Translations under genes and position numbers: made by a program
Part shown: in pieces, positions 18,458-26,838 of the stretch
How positions within the stretch are numbered: position 1 is the first letter of the stretch
Layout: each line of letters starts with the position of its first letter
From: [Enterobacter] lignolyticus SCF1
GTDB taxonomy: Bacteria; Pseudomonadota; Gammaproteobacteria; Enterobacterales; Enterobacteriaceae
Reading direction: 5' to 3'
Length of the DNA stretch: 64,000 nt
Assembly: GCF_000164865.1 (NCBI RefSeq)
Contig: NC_014618.1
Location: 3,658,001-3,722,000, forward strand
The notes under the pieces: model-generated
Seen by the model: the letters and a program-made list of their open reading frames with translations, nothing else
The model's database searches: none
Told to the model about the DNA's origin: nothing

Positions 18458-18767
18458 AGACACCTCCTGCGCAACACACCTTCAGCATGAGCACGCAGGT
18501 TGACTATCACCGTCAGCCAAAAGACTTAACTTTTCACATTTTCTCACCATAACTGCGTAGAAAACGCTCGTTTAGGTCAAATCCTTAACAGTTGTAAGTA
18601 AATTTTTCTTAACACATAAAATTTCAGATAAATACGCAAAAAGCAGACCATTTCGTTGGTTATCTCGCCATCAACGCACATAATCCACCACCCCAAAGGG
18701 AAATAAACAAGATAAAACACCACCAAATAACGGCAAAGCACTGCACTTTGCTGCAAGGAACGCATTC
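18458..18767. other. AT-rich region between the tau operon and the autotransporter
   Basis: This stretch must carry the tau promoter (minus strand) and the autotransporter promoter (plus strand). It turns markedly AT-rich from 18500 on. A 62-codon frame on the minus strand (18577-18765) has no ribosome site and was rejected. CAAGGAAC just before 18768 serves the autotransporter start. Confidence 0.4.
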
Positions 18768-21700
18768 ATGCAAAAGAAATACCTCGTCATGCTGATCCAG
18801 ACAGCATTACTTTCCGGGCTACCCGCCGTTTCCGCTTATGCAGCACAGTGCACCACCGCCAGCAGCCGCGTGGCGTGTACCGGCGCGGGCACTGTCGCTG
18901 ACAATATCGGCAGCGGGCGTAGCACCAGCAGCACCACCATTACCGTCGATTCCGGCGTGGTGCTGGATGGCGGCAACGCGCCCGCCATCAGCCTGAACGA
19001 CAGCAATACCATCACCGTTAACGGCACGGTGCAAAACAGCGCCAACCCGAGCTCCTGGGGCCTGCTCAACGCGGGGGCCAATACCATCGAAGTGATCTCC
19101 AACAGCACCATTACCATTGAGCAAGGCGGCAAAGTGCTGGCGAACGGCACCTCCGGCAACGCAGAGGCGATCAACGTGATGGGATTTGGCAACACCATTA
19201 CCAACCGCGGCGTCATTCAGAGCAGCGGCAGCTCGGCCGCGCTGTGGTTTGAGGATGATGAAGGGCAGTACGGTCCGCCCACGGTCAGAAACCGCGTGGA
19301 AAACTATGGCGTCATCGCCCGCGGAACCGAACAGACCAGCACCGCGCCGGTCTTCGGCACCAGCTCCCGCTCCGGCGGGGCCGGTATCGTCTTCGTCAAC
19401 CACAGCAACAGCAAAGTCATCGGCAGTCTGGCCTTTGGCCGCGGGGATGACGATCTTGAGTTCTACAGCAACTCGCTGGTGACCGGCAACATTGACGGCG
19501 GCGGCGGCGTTAACCGTCTGACGCTTAACGGCTCGACCAATTCCCGCGATACGCTGCGCGGCGATATCTCCAACTTCACCACTCTGGATAAAAACGGCGA
19601 GGGACGCTGGGACGTCACCGGCGCGCTGAACGGCTTTACCGTGGTCAGCGTTAACCAGGGCACCCTGGGACTGTCGGGCGATAACACCAGCTATACCGGA
19701 CAGCTGGTTATCAACCCGTCGGGCAATAATGACCCGACCGCCACCGTTGAGGCGCCGGCGCGCAGCCTGCCGGTACGCCCAGGTAATAATACCAACAACG
19801 TCATCAACAACGGCATCCTGCGCCTGACCCAGGATAAAAATGAGACCTACGTCGGGCAAATCACCGGCAGCGGCCAGCTGATTAAAACCGGCCAGGGCAC
19901 GCTGACGCTTAATCCGCAGGCGCCGGACGGCAACCTGTGGCAAGGCGGCACCACCATTCAGCAAGGCGCCATCGCCGTAAGCCAGGATAACCAGCTCGGC
20001 GCGGTCAACAGCGCGCTGACCCTGGACGGCGGCGGCCTTATTTTCAATAGCCCGGTCGACCTTGCCGCGGGCCGTAACCTCACGGTGACCGGCAACAACG
20101 GCTTTATCGATACCCAGGCCAACAGCACCCGCATCGCCCAGGCGATTAACGGAACCGGGACGCTGAGCAAGCGCGGCAGCGGCATGCTGAATATCACCGG
20201 CCAAAACCCGGATCGCTGGAGCGCTGACGTCGAGCAGGGCATCCTCAACGTCGATGGCGCCATGGCGGGCAACGTCGCCGTGCAGAGCGGCGCTCTGCTG
20301 ACGGGGAGCGGCAGCGTCGGTAACACAACGCTTAACACGGGCTCAACCCTGATTGTTGGTAGTGCCGCCGCGCCATCCGCCGCCGGGCCGCATCAGTTCA
20401 CGGTCAATGGCGCCCTGCAAAATAATGGCACCCTGCAGCTGTACCGTGAGAATGACAGCACGCTCACTAACAGGCTGCAAATTAACGGCAACTATCACGG
20501 CGGCGATGGAAGCCTGCTGAAAATGAACAGCCTGCTTGCCGGGGACAACGCCCCTTCCGACCTGCTGGCGATTACCGGCAGCACCAGCGGTACAACCGGC
20601 GTGGCTATCAGCAACGTCGGCGGGCACGGCGAACAGGCGCTGAACGGTATTAAGGTGATTGACGTCCAGGGACACTCCAGCAGCCAGGCGTTTTTCCAGC
20701 AGGGCCGTATTACCGCCGGGGCGTACGATTACTTCCTGACGCAGAAAGGCAAAAACTGGTACCTGACGAACCACGTTGAGGGGGGAGACACGGATGACGC
20801 CGATACCCCTGAATCGTTACCCGATCCTGACGTCACGCCGGAGTTCACCGGCAAGAAAGCCTACCGCCCGGAAATCGGCGGCTATCTGGCCAGCCTGCAG
20901 GCGGCCAATACGCTATTCACCCTGACCCTTGACGATCGCGAAGGCGGTACCGAGTATCTGGATCCCATCAGCGGCGAAATGAAAAAGACGTCGATGTGGC
21001 TACGCCAGGAAGGGGGACATAACCGCTTCGCCGCCGCCGAAGGTCAGGTGAAAACCCAGGCCAACCGCTACGTCGCGCAGCTCGGGGGAGAGATAGCCAA
21101 CGGCAGCTTTAGCGGGGCCGACCGCTGGGACGTCGGTGTGATGGCGGGCTATGCCAACCAGCAGTCCAACAGTCGCGCCTCCCTCACCGGCTACCGGGCG
21201 CGCGCGAAGACCGACGGCTACAGCGCGGGCGCCTATGCGACCTGGTTTGAGCAGGCGCAGGCGAAAACGGGCTGGTACGTGGACAGCTGGGCGCTGTATA
21301 ACTGGTTCGATAACACCCTCAGCAGCCCGAATCAGCCGGGAGAGCGCTGGAAGAGCCGCGGGGTGACCGCGTCGCTGGAGACCGGCCACATTTCGCAGCT
21401 GGCGCGCTATTCGCGTACCGCGCTGTACGTGCAGCCGCAGGCGCAGGCCATCTGGATGGGCGTCAAAAATGCGCATGACCTGACGGAAGCAAACGGTACA
21501 AAGGTGCAGGACGTCAATAACGGCAATATCCAGACCCGCCTCGGCGTGCGTCTGTACCTGAAAGGCCACTCCGCGCTGGACGACGGGAAATCCCGTGAGT
21601 TCAAACCCTACGTGGAGGCCAACTGGCTGCATAATACCGAGCGCTACGGCGTTCGTATGGATGGCGAAACCGTCTCCGTCGACGGCGCGCGTAATATTGC

Positions 21701-21830
21701 GCAGCTCAAGCTGGGGGTTCAGGGACAGCTCACCCCATCCCTTAACGTCTGGGGCGGTACGGCCGTACAGATTGGCGATAATAGCTACAGCGATGCGTCC
21801 GCCATGCTTGGCGTAAAATATCGCTTTTAA
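18768..21830 (+). CDS. Monomeric (type Va) autotransporter
   Basis: 1020 residues. Signal peptide about 1-26 (ending VSAYAA). The passenger, about residues 27-690, is rich in Asn, Gly, Thr and Ser and forms parallel beta-helix-like repeats, with the passenger-associated repeat (about residues 360-410: NGILRLTQ, ITGSGQLIKTGQGTLTL, WQGGTTIQQGAI, typical PATR). An acidic linker (GGDTDDADTPESLPDPDVTP) leads to a 12-strand beta-barrel of about 280 residues ending LGVKYRF, with the terminal Phe. The position next to tau/hemB is that of the yaiT autotransporter in E. coli, but the sequence relation is unchecked. Passenger function unknown; adhesion or aggregation is likely. Confidence 0.88.
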   Translation: MQKKYLVMLIQTALLSGLPAVSAYAAQCTTASSRVACTGAGTVADNIGSGRSTSSTTITVDSGVVLDGGNAPAISLNDSNTITVNGTVQNSANPSSWGLLNAGANTIEVISNSTITIEQGGKVLANGTSGNAEAINVMGFGNTITNRGVIQSSGSSAALWFEDDEGQYGPPTVRNRVENYGVIARGTEQTSTAPVFGTSSRSGGAGIVFVNHSNSKVIGSLAFGRGDDDLEFYSNSLVTGNIDGGGGVNRLTLNGSTNSRDTLRGDISNFTTLDKNGEGRWDVTGALNGFTVVSVNQGTLGLSGDNTSYTGQLVINPSGNNDPTATVEAPARSLPVRPGNNTNNVINNGILRLTQDKNETYVGQITGSGQLIKTGQGTLTLNPQAPDGNLWQGGTTIQQGAIAVSQDNQLGAVNSALTLDGGGLIFNSPVDLAAGRNLTVTGNNGFIDTQANSTRIAQAINGTGTLSKRGSGMLNITGQNPDRWSADVEQGILNVDGAMAGNVAVQSGALLTGSGSVGNTTLNTGSTLIVGSAAAPSAAGPHQFTVNGALQNNGTLQLYRENDSTLTNRLQINGNYHGGDGSLLKMNSLLAGDNAPSDLLAITGSTSGTTGVAISNVGGHGEQALNGIKVIDVQGHSSSQAFFQQGRITAGAYDYFLTQKGKNWYLTNHVEGGDTDDADTPESLPDPDVTPEFTGKKAYRPEIGGYLASLQAANTLFTLTLDDREGGTEYLDPISGEMKKTSMWLRQEGGHNRFAAAEGQVKTQANRYVAQLGGEIANGSFSGADRWDVGVMAGYANQQSNSRASLTGYRARAKTDGYSAGAYATWFEQAQAKTGWYVDSWALYNWFDNTLSSPNQPGERWKSRGVTASLETGHISQLARYSRTALYVQPQAQAIWMGVKNAHDLTEANGTKVQDVNNGNIQTRLGVRLYLKGHSALDDGKSREFKPYVEANWLHNTERYGVRMDGETVSVDGARNIAQLKLGVQGQLTPSLNVWGGTAVQIGDNSYSDASAMLGVKYRF

Positions 21831-21840
21831 ATAACCTTGC

Positions 21841-21881
21841 GCGGGCCACGTGTATTTTCACTCTGGCCCGCATTATTATTT
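21841..21881 (+). terminator. Terminator after the autotransporter
   Basis: GCGGGCCA pairs with TGGCCCGC around a 15-base loop, 10 bases after the stop codon, followed by an ATTATTATTT run. The stretch from 21890 to 22081 is very AT-rich and holds no gene. Confidence 0.6.
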
Positions 21882-22081
21882 ACCACTTATTTTTTATTTA
21901 ATTTTAAATTTTAATTAAAAGCAAAATCCAAATTTAAATTTTACAGCTCATCACACTAATGAAATGCAATTTATCTTTGAATGCTGCTATATTTGCCTCA
22001 CTCATTGTTTTATGGTTTCCTGTACGCTGTCTTTTTTTCAACCGTTGTTAACTTTCTGGAAGTATTCCTGGAGTTTTTATT

Positions 22082-22459
22082 ATGGCACTGGACTATATTG
22101 CTCTGGCAATTATGGTTGTAGTTTTTCTCATTCTCTTCTACAGCATTATTGTTATTCATGACATTCCCTATGAGATCGCCAAACGGCGCAACCACCCTCA
22201 CCAGGACGCCATTCATTACGCCGGGTGGGTGAGCCTGTTTACGCTGCATGCGCTTTGGCCATTCCTGTGGATCTGGGCCACCTTGTGGCGTGAAGACCGC
22301 GGCTGGGGCATGAAGCAAATGGCGGCGGAGCAGCACGATATGCATCACCAGATGACCTCACTTCTGGCGCAGGTTGACGATTTAAAAAATGAAATCAGAA
22401 AACTGAAAGCCCAACCTGGAACGACATCTTCCCATCCATCAGTGGAAGAGGAAAAATAA
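22082..22459 (+). CDS. DUF3302 inner-membrane protein, YiaW-like
   Basis: 125 residues with two transmembrane stretches (about 5-25 and 45-66), the conserved segment HDIPYEIAKRRNHPHQDAIH between them and LHALWPFLWIWATLWR in the second. A helical, charged C-terminus follows. It closely resembles YiaW of E. coli, which is paired with the HlyD-family YiaV. Here too, the next gene starts on the last base of this stop codon (TAATG). The function is unknown; the pairing implies a membrane partner for the adaptor protein. Confidence 0.85.
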   Translation: MALDYIALAIMVVVFLILFYSIIVIHDIPYEIAKRRNHPHQDAIHYAGWVSLFTLHALWPFLWIWATLWREDRGWGMKQMAAEQHDMHHQMTSLLAQVDDLKNEIRKLKAQPGTTSSHPSVEEEK

Positions 22460-23598
22460 TGGAAACGCTATTACTTCTGAGCTATGCAGCCTTCTGCGTC
22501 GCCATATTTAAGATTTTTCGCATTCCGCTGAATAAATGGACCGTACCGACGGCCGTACTCGGCGGCGTTATTTTCATCAGCCTCATCATTCTGGTGATGA
22601 ACTATAACTACCCGTTTAGCGAAACGGGGAAACAGGCCTTCAGAACCGTGCCGATCGTTTCTCAGGTACGCGGTATCGTCATCGATGTGCCGGTAAAACC
22701 GAACGTGATGCTGCACAAAGGCGATGTGCTTTATCGCATCGATCCTACGCCGTTCCAGGCGCGGGTTGACGATCTGCGCGCGCAGGTTAAAGAAGCCAGC
22801 CAGAATGCGCTGTCTCTGGACTCCGCGCTGAACCAGGCCCAGGCCGATCTCGGGAAGGCCGTTGCCGACCGCGATCAGGCGCAGCGTGAGTATGCGCGTT
22901 TTGCCCAGGGTCATGTGAAAGGCGCCTATTCCGATCAGGACGTCGATACCCGCCATCAGAACTGGAAAGCCGCTGAGGCCTCCGTTGCGGCGGCAAAAGC
23001 TCAGGTTAAGCAGGCGCAAAATAATCTGAATTCCGTTGTCGATGGCGAGAACACCAAAGTGGCCTCGCTGCTGGCGCAGCTGCGCCGGGCGGAATTTAAG
23101 CTCGAAAGCACGACGGTACGCGCGCCATCTGACGGCTACGTCAGTATGGTCGGCCTGCGTCCTGGCACCATGTCCACCGCGCTGGGACTGGCGCCGGTAA
23201 TGACCTTTGTGCCGGAAGACCAGGAGCAGCACACCTACGTGGCCGCCTTTCGCCAGAACTCCACCCAGCGTCTGAAGCCGGGCTACAAAGCCGAGCTGAT
23301 GTTTCCGTCCGTCCCCGGAACGGTCTTTAGCGCAGAGATAATCGACGTGCTTCCGGCGATTGGCGAAAGCCAGTTTCAGGGGCAGGGTCGCCTGCTGACC
23401 ACCGCCGACGTCGGCAACCAGGGGCGCGTGCTGGCGCTGGTGAAGGCGACCGATCCGCGGCTGGCTGATTACCATCTGCCGCAGGGTACGCAGGTAGAAG
23501 TGGCGGTTTACTCCGGCTATTTCAAAGAGCTGGCGCTGATTCGTAAAATCCTCATCCGCATGAAGAGCTGGCAAAACTATATTTTCCTCGATCACTGA
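22459..23598 (+). CDS. HlyD-family membrane fusion protein, YiaV-like
   Basis: 379 residues. Two N-terminal membrane stretches (about 3-20 and 27-48), then a biotinyl-lipoyl-like half (VSQVRGIVIDVPVKPNVMLHKGDVLYRIDP), a long alpha-hairpin/coiled coil (about residues 100-195), the second lipoyl half (STTVRAPSDGYVS) and a beta-barrel. This is the adaptor architecture of EmrA/HlyD-like efflux systems, but no inner-membrane pump or outer-membrane channel gene is adjacent. It overlaps the YiaW-like gene by one base, so they form an operon. Confidence 0.88.
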   Translation: METLLLLSYAAFCVAIFKIFRIPLNKWTVPTAVLGGVIFISLIILVMNYNYPFSETGKQAFRTVPIVSQVRGIVIDVPVKPNVMLHKGDVLYRIDPTPFQARVDDLRAQVKEASQNALSLDSALNQAQADLGKAVADRDQAQREYARFAQGHVKGAYSDQDVDTRHQNWKAAEASVAAAKAQVKQAQNNLNSVVDGENTKVASLLAQLRRAEFKLESTTVRAPSDGYVSMVGLRPGTMSTALGLAPVMTFVPEDQEQHTYVAAFRQNSTQRLKPGYKAELMFPSVPGTVFSAEIIDVLPAIGESQFQGQGRLLTTADVGNQGRVLALVKATDPRLADYHLPQGTQVEVAVYSGYFKELALIRKILIRMKSWQNYIFLDH

Positions 23599-23605
23599 TC
23601 CCCTC

Positions 23606-23631
23606 CCCCTCCTGCACGCCAGGAGGGGTTT
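23606..23631 (+). terminator. Terminator after the yiaWV-like pair
   Basis: CCCCTCCTG pairs with CAGGAGGGG around CACGC and is followed by TTT, eight bases after the stop of the HlyD-family gene. Confidence 0.65.
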
Positions 23632-23738
23632 GCCTCATACCGATTTCAGAAAAGCGACGTATTTTTTGTTCTTTGCCTTCTGCCCCTGCCGTGTGGGAGC
23701 GTAACACCACACCAAAAAAAACAGGGATATCAAAGAAC

Positions 23739-24569
23739 ATGGCACAGACATTACGCACGCTCAAACGTACCGCTGTCGCGCTCAGCGTCCTGGCAACCGC
23801 CGGGCTGGCGGCGCAAACCGCCCGGGCGGACCAGCTGGCGAACATCAAAGCCGCAGGGGTGATCAAGGTTGCCACCTTCGACGCCAATCCGCCGTTTGGC
23901 TCGGTGGACGGCAAAACGCACGAACTGGTGGGTTATGACATCGATTTCGCCAACGCGCTGGCGAAATCGCTTGGGGTGAAGCTGGAGCTGGTCGCCACCA
24001 ACCCGGCCAACCGCATTCCGCTGCTGCAGTCCGGTAAAGCCGATGTGATTGTCGCCGACATCACGATTACGCCGGAGCGCGCGCAGGTTATCGATTTCTC
24101 GACGCCCTACTTTGTGACCGGCCAGCAGTTTCTGGTTGCGGCAAAAGCCGGGGACCAGTTGGAGGATTACCAGCACGCGCGTATCGGCGCGGTAAAAGGG
24201 ACAACCGGCGAGCAGGCGCTGCACCAGCGTTTCCCGCAGTCCCGCGTACTGGCCTACGACGATATTCCGCTGGCGCTTACCGCGCTGCGTAACGGCAACG
24301 TGCAGGCCATCACCCAGGACAGCACCATCCTCGCCGGGCTGCTGGCGGGCGCGCCGGATAAGGCCAGTTTCAAAATCCTGCCGGACCTGCTCAGTAAAGA
24401 GGAGATAGGCGTCGGCGTGAAGAAAGGTGAACCGGCGCTGCTGAACGCGGTGAACGCGGAGCTAGGCAGGCTGGAGAAATCCGGCGAGGCGGCCAAAATC
24501 TACGATCGCTGGTTCGGCCCGCACACGCCGACGCCGCAGCCTCGCAGCTTCACCATCGCCGCAAACTAG
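23739..24569 (+). CDS. Polar amino acid ABC transporter, periplasmic binding protein
   Basis: 276 residues. Signal peptide about 1-30 (LATAGLAAQTARA), then the SBP family 3 fold: IKVATFDANPPFGSVDG, ELVGYDIDFANALAKSLGVKLELV, KADVIVADITITPERAQVIDFSTPYF, AVKGTTGEQAL and a closing EIGVGVKKGEPALLNAVN. This family binds glutamine, glutamate, histidine, lysine/arginine or cystine. The ligand here is not evident. I chose the ATG at 23739 because the signal peptide starts there; the frame is open from 23673. It is followed after one base by its ATPase gene. Confidence 0.9.
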   Translation: MAQTLRTLKRTAVALSVLATAGLAAQTARADQLANIKAAGVIKVATFDANPPFGSVDGKTHELVGYDIDFANALAKSLGVKLELVATNPANRIPLLQSGKADVIVADITITPERAQVIDFSTPYFVTGQQFLVAAKAGDQLEDYQHARIGAVKGTTGEQALHQRFPQSRVLAYDDIPLALTALRNGNVQAITQDSTILAGLLAGAPDKASFKILPDLLSKEEIGVGVKKGEPALLNAVNAELGRLEKSGEAAKIYDRWFGPHTPTPQPRSFTIAAN

Positions 24570-24570
24570 C

Positions 24571-25389
24571 ATGTGGTGCCGATTATTCCGGCGCTCCGCG
24601 GTCCACGCCGCGGAGCCGTCGCGTCTGCAAAACGCCAGTGTGGAATTTCGTAACGTGGTGAAAACCTGGGGTTCGCACCGGGTGCTGAACAACATCAATC
24701 TGACTATCGCCCCCGGCGAGGTGGTCACCATCCTCGGACCGTCCGGCTCGGGAAAATCGACGCTTATCCGCCTGATCAACCAGCTGGAAACCCTGAGCGG
24801 CGGCGAAATACTGATCGATAACCAGCCCACCCGCGCGCTTCAGGGCCGTAAACTGCGGCAGCTGCGCAGCCGGATCGGTTTTGTTTTCCAGCAGTTCAAC
24901 CTGTACCCGCACCTTACGGCCGGGCAAAACATTACGCTGGCGCTGACCTCGGTGTATGGCGTGGACGCCGACCGCGCGCGGTCGCGGGCGCAAAGCCTGC
25001 TGGCGCAGGTCGGGCTGGCGGACAAGACAGACCACTACCCTTCCCAGCTTTCCGGCGGACAGCAGCAGCGCGTGGCAATTGCCCGCGCGCTGGCGCCGTC
25101 GCCGCAGATCCTGCTGTTCGACGAACCGACCTCCGCACTGGATCCGGAAATGATCGGCGAGGTGCTGCAGGTCATGAAGGGGCTGGCGCACAGCGGGATC
25201 ACCATGGTGGTGGTGACCCATGAGATGCAGTTCGCGCGCGACATCGCCGACCGGGTGGTATTTATCGACGGCGGCGAGATCCTCGACATTGCGCCGCCGC
25301 AGACCTTTTTCACCCGCCCGGCGCATCCGCGCGCCAGGCGTTTTTTGCAAACCCTCCTCGACCCGCTGCACCAGGAGACGACGCCATGA
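24571..25389 (+). CDS. Polar amino acid ABC transporter, ATP-binding protein
   Basis: 272 residues, GlnQ/ArtP-type ATPase. Walker A GPSGSGKST, Q-loop VFQQFNLYPHL, signature LSGGQQQRVAIARAL, Walker B ILLFDEPTSALDPE and VTHEMQFARDIADRVVF are all present. About 20 extra residues precede the domain (MWCRLFRRSAVHAAEPSRLQ), so an internal start is possible. It overlaps the next permease gene by four bases. Confidence 0.93.
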   Translation: MWCRLFRRSAVHAAEPSRLQNASVEFRNVVKTWGSHRVLNNINLTIAPGEVVTILGPSGSGKSTLIRLINQLETLSGGEILIDNQPTRALQGRKLRQLRSRIGFVFQQFNLYPHLTAGQNITLALTSVYGVDADRARSRAQSLLAQVGLADKTDHYPSQLSGGQQQRVAIARALAPSPQILLFDEPTSALDPEMIGEVLQVMKGLAHSGITMVVVTHEMQFARDIADRVVFIDGGEILDIAPPQTFFTRPAHPRARRFLQTLLDPLHQETTP

Positions 25390-26168
25390 TGCCGCATCCT
25401 GACTGGGCGGGGGTGCTCAGCGGCCAGCCGCTGCAGTGGCTGCTCTCCGGCTGGCTGACCACGCTGTGGGTCACCCTCGCCGGGATAACGCTGGCGAGTC
25501 TGCTGGCGGCGCTGCTCCTGCTGCTGCGCCTGGCGGGCGGCCGGACGGGCGCTGCGCTCACGGCCTGCTGGGTATCGATTTTTCGCAATACGCCGCTGCT
25601 GGTGCAGCTGTTATTCTGGTACTTCGCCGCGTGGAACCTGCTGCCGCTGGGGTTTCGCGATATCGTCAACGGGGTTTATCGCTTCTCCGTGCTTCCCGGC
25701 AACGTCTGGTGGCTGACGCCGGAGTTTCTCTGCTCAGCCTGGGGGCTGGCAGCCTTCACGTCGGCCTTTCTGGTGGAGGAGGTCACCGCAGGCCTGCGGG
25801 CCGTTCCACTGGGGCAATATGAGGCCGCGCAGGCGCAAGGGTTCTCCGCCCCGGCGCTGTTTCGCCACATCCTGCTGCCGCAGGCGTTAGCCAACGCCTG
25901 GCAGCCCGTGGTCGGCCAGTATCTCAACCTGATGAAGCTCTCCTCGCTGGCCAGCGGCATCGGCTTTGCCGAGCTAACCTGCCAGGTGCGGCAGATTGAA
26001 AGCTATAACGCCCACGCGCTGGAGGCGTTTGCGCTGGGCACCGCGCTCTACCTGCTGACCGGCGTCCTGATGGGGCTGACGCTCACGCGCTTTGCGCCAG
26101 GTGCGCGCGCGCCGAGGCGCGCCGGTACCCACGCGACAGGAGGAGGCGCTATTCAGCATGAACGCTAA
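25386..26168 (+). CDS. Polar amino acid ABC transporter, permease 1
   Basis: 260 residues; HisM/GltJ-type permease. Helical segments start near residues 20, 65 and 115; the EAA loop is VPLGQYEAAQAQGFSAPALFRHILLPQAL (quoted in part: QYEAAQAQGFS, HILLPQAL), which docks on the ATPase. The N-terminal part has FRNTPLLVQLLFWYFAAW, typical of the GltJ branch. It overlaps the ATPase gene (ATGATG at the junction) and the second permease. Confidence 0.92.
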   Translation: MMPHPDWAGVLSGQPLQWLLSGWLTTLWVTLAGITLASLLAALLLLLRLAGGRTGAALTACWVSIFRNTPLLVQLLFWYFAAWNLLPLGFRDIVNGVYRFSVLPGNVWWLTPEFLCSAWGLAAFTSAFLVEEVTAGLRAVPLGQYEAAQAQGFSAPALFRHILLPQALANAWQPVVGQYLNLMKLSSLASGIGFAELTCQVRQIESYNAHALEAFALGTALYLLTGVLMGLTLTRFAPGARAPRRAGTHATGGGAIQHER

Positions 26169-26838
26169 TTTCAGCATTATTACCGACAATCTCGACTATC
26201 TGCTGTGGGGACGGCTGGCGGACGGTCAGCCCGGCGGGGTGGCGCTGACGCTGATGATGGCGCTCGGGGCGGCCGCGCTGGCGCTGCCGGGCGGTATCCT
26301 GCTGGCGGGGCTCGCCTGGCGCTTTCCGGGGCTCGTGCGCCGCCTGCTGTACGGCTGGGCGGAGGTGATCCGCGGCATTCCGCTTATCTTCGTTATCTTC
26401 TGGCTGTGGTATCTTCTGCCCTGGCTTACCGGCAGCGATCTCCCCGGGGCGGTCACCGTCACGCTGGCGCTGGCGTGGTTTACCAGCGCCGCCGTGATGC
26501 ATACGGTGTACGCCGGAGTGCAGGCGCTGCACGACGGACAGCGGGAAGCCGCGCTGGCGCAGGGGTTCAGCGGCGGGCAAACGCTGCGGCGGGTGCTGCT
26601 GCCTCAGGCGCTGCGCAACGTGCTGCCGTCGCTGGTGGGTATCGGCATCAGCCTGCTGAAAGATACATCGCTGGCGTTTATCGTCAACGTGCCGGAGCTC
26701 ACCACCGTTGCGGGTCAGGTCAACAGCCGGGTGCAGATTTACCCGGCGGCGATATTTATCTTCACCGGCGTCGTCTACTACCTGCTGTGCAGCAGCCTGA
26801 GCCTGCTGGCGCGGCGCTTCCAGCCGCGCCCGACGTAA
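26158..26838 (+). CDS. Polar amino acid ABC transporter, permease 2
   Basis: 226 residues, partner of the preceding permease. It has the FRG/EVIRGIPLIFVIFWLWYLLP segment and the EAA loop QREAALAQGFSGGQTLRRVL-LPQAL. I chose the ATG at 26158 (AGGAGGAGG upstream), inside the end of the previous gene by 11 bases; the open frame begins 22 codons earlier. The stop abuts that of the convergent diguanylate cyclase with no gap. Confidence 0.9.
   Translation: MNANFSIITDNLDYLLWGRLADGQPGGVALTLMMALGAAALALPGGILLAGLAWRFPGLVRRLLYGWAEVIRGIPLIFVIFWLWYLLPWLTGSDLPGAVTVTLALAWFTSAAVMHTVYAGVQALHDGQREAALAQGFSGGQTLRRVLLPQALRNVLPSLVGIGISLLKDTSLAFIVNVPELTTVAGQVNSRVQIYPAAIFIFTGVVYYLLCSSLSLLARRFQPRPT

Noticed and set aside
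18577..18765. 62-codon hydrophobic ORF on the minus strand
   Set aside because: AT-rich promoter region, no Shine-Dalgarno, and its start would need a ribosome site inside the autotransporter gene.
18819..20204. 461-codon open frame antisense to the autotransporter
   Set aside because: It mirrors the codon pattern of the autotransporter, has no ribosome site and a low-complexity translation.
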